Part shown: one piece after another, positions 57,856 through 64,000 of the stretch
How the letters are laid out: every line of letters starts with the position of its first letter
How positions within the stretch are numbered: the stretch's first letter is position 1
Assembly: GCF_016405965.1 (NCBI RefSeq)
Contig: NZ_JAEFCD010000021.1
Span: 1 to 64,000, forward strand
DNA length: 64,000 nt
Direction of reading: 5' to 3'
Origin: Alteromonas sp. IB21
Lineage (GTDB): Bacteria > Pseudomonadota > Gammaproteobacteria > Enterobacterales > Alteromonadaceae
Position numbers and translations under genes: made by a program
The notes under the pieces: model-generated
Told to the model about the DNA's origin: nothing
The model's input: the letters and a program-made list of their open reading frames with translations, nothing else
Database searches by the model: none

Positions 57856-59457
57856 TTAAGGCTGATAATAAGTCGCCGCGCCTGGGCCCACAGGCATACC
57901 TAGCAAGAACACCCAGATGTAAAAGAGTAGGGTCCAGCCTACGATAAAGACCATCGAATACGGCAACATCATTGCGATAAGCGTCCCCATACCCAAGTCT
58001 TTTTTATACCTTGCAGCCATGGCCAAGATAAGACCGAAATAACTCATCATAGGCGCAATGACATTGGTAACCGAATCACCTATACGGTACGCCGCTTGAA
58101 TAACTTCCGGCGAATAGCCAATCAACATCAGCATTGGTACGAATATAGGTGCGGTAACAGCCCACTGAGCAGAAGCACTGCCTAGGGAAAGGTTAACCAC
58201 ACCACACATCAAGATAAACAGAACAAACACCGCTGGGCCGTCTAATCCCGCTGCTTGCAACAACGCAGCACCTTTAACCGCTAACACTGTGCCCAGGTTT
58301 GTCCATTTGAAGAACGCAACAAACTGCGCAGCAAAAAACACTAGCGTAATGTATAGGCCCATGGCTCCCATGCTCTTTGACATGGCATCGATGACGTCTT
58401 TATCATTTTTCATCGATTTTGTGACTTTACCGTACACGAAACCGGGAATAGCGAAAGTAATAAAGATGAACGCAACAATTCCTTTAAGAAATGGAGAGCC
58501 TGCTACTTCGCCGGTTTCAGGATGGCGTAAAATGCCGTTTTCTGGCACTACGGTCAACGCCAATATGGCGCATACAACAACAAATGAAATACCGGCCCAA
58601 CGTAAACCTTTCTTTTCTATGTCAGTCGGCGCATCCATCGTTTGTTTGCCTAAGTCTATTGATGCTTCGCTTGGGTCGTACTTTCCTAAACGAGGCTCAA
58701 CGATCTTTTCCGTTACCAATGCGCCCATGGTTGCTACCACGAAGGTACTAATAAACATGAAATACCAGTTCACTTCCGGACCAACCATATAGTCCGGGTC
58801 AATCATATGCGCTGCTGCTTCGGTGATCCCCGAAAGAAGTGGGTCGACAGTGCCAAGCAATAGATTGGCACTGTAGCCAGCAGAGACCCCAGCAAACGCT
58901 GCAGCAAGACCCGCAAGCGGATGGCGCCCAAGGGAATGGAAAATCATAGCAGCCAAGGGAATAAGAACCACATAGCCGAGCTCTGAAGCCGTGTTTGAAA
59001 TAATGCCCGCGAACACGATTGCAAACGTCACGGCTCGCTTTGATGCATTCATCACCAGAGCACGCATGGCAGCTGATAACAGGCCAGAGTGTTCAGCAAC
59101 AGATACACCAAGAAGCGCAACAAGTACGGTACCTAGCGGCGCAAAGCCAGTAAAGTTTGTTACAAAACCAGTGACGATACGCTGAAGCCCTTCTGCGCTC
59201 ATAAGCGATATCACTTCAATCATACCGTCTGCTTCGCGACCTTTAGCACCAACAGGGCGTGGGTCGGCAACAGCAATATCGAAAAAGCCTAGGATTCCGC
59301 TTAACACCACGATAAAGAGTGAAAGTAGCGCAAATAACGTTACCGGATGGGGGAGAAGGTTGCCTAACCATTCTACCGTAGCGAGAAATCGAGAAAATAA
59401 CCCGCCCTGTCCGCCGTTTTTATCGGCAGACGCTGAATTCGTGTTTTCCGTTGTCAA
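57856..59457 (-). CDS. AbgT-family transporter
   Basis: A 533-residue inner-membrane transporter of the AbgT family, with about ten hydrophobic segments. Family features include ATVEWLGNLLPHPVTLFALL near the N-terminus and RIGDSVTNVIAPMMSYFGLI (about 465-484). AbgT of E. coli imports p-aminobenzoyl-glutamate; other members export sulfonamides. No abgAB hydrolase is adjacent, so the role is open. Confidence 0.9.
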   Translation of the reverse strand: MTTENTNSASADKNGGQGGLFSRFLATVEWLGNLLPHPVTLFALLSLFIVVLSGILGFFDIAVADPRPVGAKGREADGMIEVISLMSAEGLQRIVTGFVTNFTGFAPLGTVLVALLGVSVAEHSGLLSAAMRALVMNASKRAVTFAIVFAGIISNTASELGYVVLIPLAAMIFHSLGRHPLAGLAAAFAGVSAGYSANLLLGTVDPLLSGITEAAAHMIDPDYMVGPEVNWYFMFISTFVVATMGALVTEKIVEPRLGKYDPSEASIDLGKQTMDAPTDIEKKGLRWAGISFVVVCAILALTVVPENGILRHPETGEVAGSPFLKGIVAFIFITFAIPGFVYGKVTKSMKNDKDVIDAMSKSMGAMGLYITLVFFAAQFVAFFKWTNLGTVLAVKGAALLQAAGLDGPAVFVLFILMCGVVNLSLGSASAQWAVTAPIFVPMLMLIGYSPEVIQAAYRIGDSVTNVIAPMMSYFGLILAMAARYKKDLGMGTLIAMMLPYSMVFIVGWTLLFYIWVFLLGMPVGPGAATYYQP

Positions 59458-59701
59458 AATCTTCCCTCTGTCGTTTATTGACGTCTACCACATTAAGATT
59501 AGTGCTGGGAAGGCACTAACTTTATACAGAAATAGTGACGCGTTTTAATTGTAGTCGGGCAGTATTTTACCCGATTTAGTGAAAATTTGGCAGTGGTGAG
59601 GGAAAATGAGAGGTTAATGCCTTGTACAGCTTTCTTGCGGGACATATGAAAAACTAAATAAAGCTTTCATTTCATCCACTTAATTTGCTCCTTGGTCAAA
59701 G

Positions 59702-59732
59702 AAAAAAGCCAGTCTCATAGACTGGCTTTTTT
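59702..59732. terminator. Terminator after hflC
   Basis: GCCAGTCT / AGACTGGC with a 3-base loop, flanked by A6 and T6. It ends the hfq-hflX-hflK-hflC transcript on minus. The rest of the 293-base spacer up to the AbgT start (59458-59750) holds no gene. Confidence 0.9.
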
Positions 59733-59750
59733 GAACGAACGGAGGAAAGG

Positions 59751-60632
59751 TTAATTTCCTTTTGACTGATTCATATACTTAAAGAAATCACTATCAGGCG
59801 CAATCACCATGACATCTTGCTTACTATTGAAGCTCTTTCTATAAGCATCCATGCTGCGCAAGAAGCTGTAGAAGTCTGCATTCTTTGAATACGCTTCAGC
59901 ATATATCTGCGCCGCAATTGCATCACCTTCACCGCGAAGCTGTCGAGCGTTACGCTCGGCATCAGCAAGCATTACCGTCACTTTCGCATCAATATTAGCT
60001 TTGATGACTTCAGCCTGTTCCTGACCTTCTGAACGGTGCTCGCGAGCAACGGCCGCACGCTCTGCGCGCATACGCTGGAAGATGGAGTTACTGACTTCAG
60101 TAGGCAAATTAATCTGCTTTACACGTACATCAACAATCTCAATACCCAGTTCATCAGACGATGTTGAAGCTTGTTCCATCGCTTGATTCATAAGTGCAGA
60201 GCGCTCACCAGAAACAATTTGTGCAATAGTACGCGTACCGAACTCTGAACGAAGGCCGTTATTAACTTTTTGCTTTAATAACGCTTCGGCCTGCAGCTTA
60301 TTACCACCTGTTGAAAGGTAGTAGCGTGCAAAATCGTCAATGCGCCACTTCACATAAGAATCAACGATAAGGTCTTTTTTCTCGCTGGTAACGAAACGAT
60401 CGGGTGAACCGTCAAGAGTTTGAATTCGCGCATCAAGTACACGCACTGAGTCGATAAACGGGAGTTTAAAATGAAGACCCGGTTCAAAGACTTTTGTATC
60501 GCCCGTGGCATCGTCTCTTTGCACTTTACCAAACTGGATAACAATAGCGCGCTCACCTTCTTTAACTGCAAACAGAGAGCCTGATGCCAGTAAGACAAGA
60601 AGAACAAATACTGCAATTAATAAATTCTTCAT
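59751..60632 (-). CDS. hflC: Protease modulator HflC
   Basis: SPFH/stomatin-family membrane protein, 293 residues, one N-terminal anchor (about 4-20). It forms the large HflKC periplasmic cage around the FtsH protease. The SPFH domain (VIQFGKVQRDD... RVLDARIQTLDGSPDRF) and the C-terminal coiled region (ERNARQLRGEGDAIAAQIYAEA) are complete. It starts 5 bases after hflK. Confidence 0.96.
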   Translation of the reverse strand: MKNLLIAVFVLLVLLASGSLFAVKEGERAIVIQFGKVQRDDATGDTKVFEPGLHFKLPFIDSVRVLDARIQTLDGSPDRFVTSEKKDLIVDSYVKWRIDDFARYYLSTGGNKLQAEALLKQKVNNGLRSEFGTRTIAQIVSGERSALMNQAMEQASTSSDELGIEIVDVRVKQINLPTEVSNSIFQRMRAERAAVAREHRSEGQEQAEVIKANIDAKVTVMLADAERNARQLRGEGDAIAAQIYAEAYSKNADFYSFLRSMDAYRKSFNSKQDVMVIAPDSDFFKYMNQSKGN

Positions 60633-60637
60633 TATGC

Positions 60638-61789
60638 TTATCTCCCCTCTCTCAAGCTGTCACCACGAAGACCTGAACTCGGCGAGCTGTTTCGGCTGCG
60701 ACCGTTTGCATCGGTTACCGGTGCCTGTAAGCCTTCTAATGTGCTGCGTGAACGTTCTTTAGATGTAGACTGTTGACGATCCATGATTTTATCTAGCGGC
60801 AAGTACATCATGTTGTTACCGCCCTTGCTGTCTACCATGATCTTACTCGTGCTGCTTAACACTTCTTCCATCGTCTCTATATAGATACGTTCGCGTGTTA
60901 CTTGCGGCGCCTGCTCATACTGAGGTAGCAACTCTTTGAATCGTGCAACTTCACCCTGTGCTTCCAACGTCACCTGCTCTTTATAAGCTTGGGCTTCTTC
61001 ATTCATTCGATTAACTTGACCACGGGCACGGGGTTCAATCTCTCTCGCGTACGCTTCTGCTTCACGAATAAAACGTTGCTCGTCTTCCTGCGCGGCAATT
61101 GCGTCATCGAAAGCATCTTTTACCTGCTCCGGTGGACGGGCATCACGGAAGTTCATATCGATAATCGACACACCCATGTTGTAAGGCTCGATAATCGCTT
61201 GAAGCTCTTCCCATACTCGCTGACGAGTGACTTCACGACCATCGGTAAGCACATCATCCATTTTTGAATGACCTACGACGTAGCGAATTGCACTATCTAG
61301 TGATTGGCTAAGGCTTTGTTCTGGGCTTTCCACTGCGAACGTCCAACGAAATGGATCAACTACGCGGAATTGCATCTCCATTTGAACGCTGACTACGTTT
61401 TCGTCTTCTGTCAGCATAGAGCCAGATGATGATTGATCGCGAATTGACTGAACGTCGACCGGGATCACAGTATCAACAAACGTTGGCGCCCAACGAAGGC
61501 CCGGCTCAACCTGCTGGTAATACTCACCAAATCGCAGTACTACACCACGCTCTGCTTCGCGAATAGTGTAAAACCCGCTGATAAACCAGATCACAACGAG
61601 CAAACCTACTAGAATACCCGCACCGATGCCGCCAAGGCTTTTACCCGAGCCACCACCGTTACCACCTGACTTTCCAAACTTACCGAATAAGTTTTTAAAT
61701 ACGTCGTCTAGATCGGGGGGACCTTGTTCTTTCCCCCCGCGATTTTTCCACGGGTCGTTATTATTGCCACCCGGCTCATTCCAAGCCAT
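60638..61789 (-). CDS. hflK: Protease modulator HflK
   Basis: Partner of HflC, 383 residues. A Gly/Asn-rich cytoplasmic tail (about 1-52; GGNNNDPWKN, GKSGGNGGGSGKS) precedes one membrane helix (about 53-72) and the SPFH domain (REAERGVVLRFGEYYQQVEPGL). The C-terminus is a Ser/Arg-rich low-complexity tail. Co-transcribed with hflC, hflX and hfq. Confidence 0.96.
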   Translation of the reverse strand: MAWNEPGGNNNDPWKNRGGKEQGPPDLDDVFKNLFGKFGKSGGNGGGSGKSLGGIGAGILVGLLVVIWFISGFYTIREAERGVVLRFGEYYQQVEPGLRWAPTFVDTVIPVDVQSIRDQSSSGSMLTEDENVVSVQMEMQFRVVDPFRWTFAVESPEQSLSQSLDSAIRYVVGHSKMDDVLTDGREVTRQRVWEELQAIIEPYNMGVSIIDMNFRDARPPEQVKDAFDDAIAAQEDEQRFIREAEAYAREIEPRARGQVNRMNEEAQAYKEQVTLEAQGEVARFKELLPQYEQAPQVTRERIYIETMEEVLSSTSKIMVDSKGGNNMMYLPLDKIMDRQQSTSKERSRSTLEGLQAPVTDANGRSRNSSPSSGLRGDSLREGR

Positions 61790-61856
61790 GCTGATACTCC
61801 ATAGATTACTGTTATATTTTTGAATTCTTTATGCGCAACGCAGTGACTCGCACTGA

Positions 61857-63146
61857 CTAGTGTCGCACAACATACTCTGATATTCCGTTTTCCAGACGCT
61901 TTTCCAACCTGTTCCAGTCAGCCGCGGGCATTCGTACATCCACTACCCAGTCTCCCTGACTGTCATATTCTTCACTAGATATGCAGTTTAGTTCATATAG
62001 TACACCGCGCAATCGACTTTGTGCGGGCGGAATTTTCAATGTGTAATTAACCATGCTTTTACCCAAACACTCGGTTAAAGCCTGGCTTAATAATTCCGTC
62101 CCTTCACCGGTCTGTGCAGAAAGCCACACTCGAACGGGCACGCCCTCGTCGTTTCTTTCTATACGGGGATTCACGTCGTCTAGTTTATCAATCTTATTAC
62201 AGATTAGTAATTGTTGAATTTCTCCCGCTTCAATTTCTTCAAGCACCTTATTAACCTCATCCATGGTTTCGCGATATTTTGCATCAGCAACATCGACAAC
62301 ATGGAGTAGCAAGTCAGCTTCTTGAGTTTCTTGAAGCGTAGCTTTGAACGCAGCGACAAGGTCATGGGGAAGATGGCGAATGAAACCCACCGTGTCCGCT
62401 AGGATGGCAGGACCAACATCTTTCAACTCGATTTTACGCAAAGTGGGATCTAGCGTTGCAAACAACTGATCAGCAGCGTAGACGTGAGAGTCAGTAATGG
62501 TGTTAAACAAGGTAGATTTACCCGCGTTCGTATAGCCAACTAAGGATACCGTAGGAATTTCTGCTCGTTTACGAGATCGGCGACCCTGCTCTCGTTGTTT
62601 TTGCACTTTTTCCAAACGACGAAGAATGGCTTTAATACGACCGCGGAGTAAACGACGGTCCGTCTCTAACTGTGTCTCACCCGGACCGCGAAGACCTATA
62701 CCACCTTTTTGACGCTCAAGGTGAGTCCATCCTCGAATAAGACGCGTTGAGATGTGTCTCAACTGAGCTAGTTCAACCTGAAGCTTACCCTCGTGGGTTC
62801 TCGCGCGTTGCGCAAAGATATCGAGAATAAGCCCCGTTCTGTCTAACACGCGGCATTTACACACAGCCTCTAAATTTCGCTCCTGAGAAGGAGAAAGAGC
62901 GTGATTGAAAATAACAACGTTGGCATCATGTGCCTTAACCGCTGCTGCTATTTCCTCTACCTTACCTGAACCGACAAAATATTTTGCAAGAGGCGCTGTA
63001 CGTGAAGTTGTAATAACTTCAGCCGCATTCACCCCTGCTGAAGACACAAGTAATTCAAGCTCACTTAAGTCTTCTTTTGAGTCTTCGTCGGAAAAATTTA
63101 CATGAACAAGTACAGCCTGTTCACCGGCTTCATAACGGTCAAACAA
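61857..63146 (-). CDS. hflX: Ribosome-splitting GTPase HflX
   Basis: A 429-residue Obg-like GTPase that splits stalled or heat-damaged ribosomes. The N-terminal HflX domain contains KYFVGSGKVEEIA (about 49-61) and the RRRLLRGRI-type linker; the G domain has GYTNAGKSTLFN, DTVGFIRHLP and NKID. It starts with TTG, supported by AAGG seven bases upstream; no ATG fits. It follows hfq by 17 bases. Confidence 0.95.
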   Translation of the reverse strand: MFDRYEAGEQAVLVHVNFSDEDSKEDLSELELLVSSAGVNAAEVITTSRTAPLAKYFVGSGKVEEIAAAVKAHDANVVIFNHALSPSQERNLEAVCKCRVLDRTGLILDIFAQRARTHEGKLQVELAQLRHISTRLIRGWTHLERQKGGIGLRGPGETQLETDRRLLRGRIKAILRRLEKVQKQREQGRRSRKRAEIPTVSLVGYTNAGKSTLFNTITDSHVYAADQLFATLDPTLRKIELKDVGPAILADTVGFIRHLPHDLVAAFKATLQETQEADLLLHVVDVADAKYRETMDEVNKVLEEIEAGEIQQLLICNKIDKLDDVNPRIERNDEGVPVRVWLSAQTGEGTELLSQALTECLGKSMVNYTLKIPPAQSRLRGVLYELNCISSEEYDSQGDWVVDVRMPAADWNRLEKRLENGISEYVVRH

Positions 63147-63163
63147 GCGCGTTACCTTTTAAA

Positions 63164-63412
63164 TTATTCACCTTTAGTATTTTCAGAATCTCCTGCGCTA
63201 GGCATTGTTATAGCGCGTGCTGGAACAACAGTAGAAATTGCGTGCTTATAAACCATTTGGCTTACTGTGTTCTTCAGTAAAATAACGAACTGGTCGAATG
63301 ATTCAACCTGTCCCTGAAGTTTAATGCCATTTACCAAATAAATTGATACTGGAATACGTTCCTTACGCAAAGCGTTCAAGAATGGGTCTTGTAAAGATTG
63401 CCCTTTAGCCAT
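63164..63412 (-). CDS. hfq: RNA chaperone Hfq
   Basis: An 82-residue Sm-like hexameric protein. Sm1 ([24 protein letters not shown], about 12-35) and Sm2 ([10 protein letters not shown], about 55-64) are intact; the proximal-face SFDQF and YKH residues that bind sRNA U-tails are conserved. The C-terminal tail is short compared with E. coli. It lies between miaA and hflX, as in most gammaproteobacteria. Confidence 0.97.
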   Translation of the reverse strand: MAKGQSLQDPFLNALRKERIPVSIYLVNGIKLQGQVESFDQFVILLKNTVSQMVYKHAISTVVPARAITMPSAGDSENTKGE

Positions 63413-63490
63413 TTGATATCCTTAGTTTTTATTATTCGTGATAGAAATTTCACTACCACTGCACGTCTAATGTATACCACACTCAACCAC

Positions 63491-64000
63491 TTAAAGTGTG
63501 ACTTTCGCTGTAATTTTAGTCAAATTATCGTTAGCAAATGTGTCAAGCCAAGTCACCTGCTCCCAGCCCCTCAACCACGTGAGTTGGCGCTTGGCGAGCT
63601 GTCTCGTAGCAATTATGCCTTTTTCACGCATATCGGCATAACTCAACTGGCCATCTAGGTACTGCCACATCTGTCTATACCCTACTGAACGTATAGAAGG
63701 CAATGCTTCATGTAGATCACTACGTTCATAGAGTTTTAATACTTCTTTCTCGAACCCCTGTTCTAACATCATGTCAAAGCGCGTTGCGATACGCGAGTGC
63801 AACACTGCGCGTTCCGCGGGCGCTATGGCAAATTGTGCAATATCATAAGGGCACTTTTCACCCTCTTGCTGTTGCCAATATGTCAAGGTTTTGCCAGTAG
63901 TTCTAAACACTTCCAGTGCACGGGTTATCCGCTGTGGGTCGTTAGGGTGAATTCTCTCACCACTAATTGGATCTACACCACACAATTCGTCGTGTAATTT
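63491..64000 (-). CDS. miaA: tRNA dimethylallyltransferase, 5' part missing
   Basis: The last 169 codons of MiaA, which prenylates A37 of tRNAs reading UNN codons. The frame stays open to the window edge ([21 protein letters not shown]), so the N-terminal P-loop part lies outside. [15 protein letters not shown] and the C-terminal [15 protein letters not shown] are typical. It is the first visible gene of the miaA-hfq-hflX-hflKC cluster; truncation is due to the window only. Confidence 0.95.
   Translation of the reverse strand, partial: KLHDELCGVDPISGERIHPNDPQRITRALEVFRTTGKTLTYWQQQEGEKCPYDIAQFAIAPAERAVLHSRIATRFDMMLEQGFEKEVLKLYERSDLHEALPSIRSVGYRQMWQYLDGQLSYADMREKGIIATRQLAKRQLTWLRGWEQVTWLDTFANDNLTKITAKVTL

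Noticed and set aside
58289..58792. 167-codon plus-strand frame inside the AbgT transporter gene
   Set aside because: Antisense shadow of a membrane protein gene with no supporting signals.

Overview
The window looks like chromosomal DNA of a marine gammaproteobacterium of the Alteromonas type. This is inferred from gene order and protein character; no database search was run. The order rpsL-rpsG-fusA-tuf behind rpoBC, tRNA-Trp-secE-nusG, miaA-hfq-hflX-hflK-hflC, and a divergent folE/folM pair fit that group. Most of the window is ordinary, densely packed, largely minus-strand chromosome. No phage, insertion sequence with a transposase, CRISPR array or rRNA was seen.

Region 1 (1-16.9 kb) is the translation and transcription core, all on the minus strand: tRNA-Trp, secE, nusG, rplK, rplA, rplJ, rplL, rpoB, rpoC, rpsL, rpsG, fusA and the first codons of tuf. 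It has readable control elements: two stable-RNA-type promoters with GC-rich discriminators, an L10 leader, an attenuator before rpoB and a terminator after rpoC. The normally adjacent nusG and rplK are separated by a plus-strand, four-gene accessory cassette (14.65-15.7 kb). It encodes two glycine-rich peptides with double-glycine leaders (a probable two-peptide bacteriocin or microcin) and two small membrane proteins, which are candidate immunity proteins. This is the most novel item in the window.

Region 2 (17-31 kb) holds an ABC exporter, an RraA-like protein, an M13 metallopeptidase lipoprotein, an ACT-domain protein, the overlapping run pyrC / substrate-binding-like protein / dbpA, lipocalin, an aldo-keto reductase with a VOC protein, and an MscS channel. 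It ends with an MFS transporter divergent from an amylosucrase. The amylosucrase, this transporter, and the fructokinase and ROK regulator 13 kb away could form a split sucrose route.

Region 3 (33-44.2 kb) has folE and folM (pterin synthesis), agmatine deiminase plus N-carbamoylputrescine amidase (putrescine from agmatine), a small inverted-repeat element, and the ligase-associated DNA repair module. That module is two divergent pairs: pdeM and an Lhr-type helicase on minus, an MBL-fold exonuclease and an ATP-dependent ligase on plus. Short tandem repeats and hydrophilic insertions cluster in it.

Region 4 (44.2-64 kb) carries efpL, fructokinase/ROK regulator, two glutathione transferases, a secreted lipase with its membrane foldase (and a FadR-like site at the lipase promoter), ubiG, a DUF2237 protein, a TPP enzyme with an aldehyde dehydrogenase, DUF4112, hemH, an AbgT transporter, and the miaA-hfq-hflX-hflK-hflC cluster, with miaA cut by the window end.
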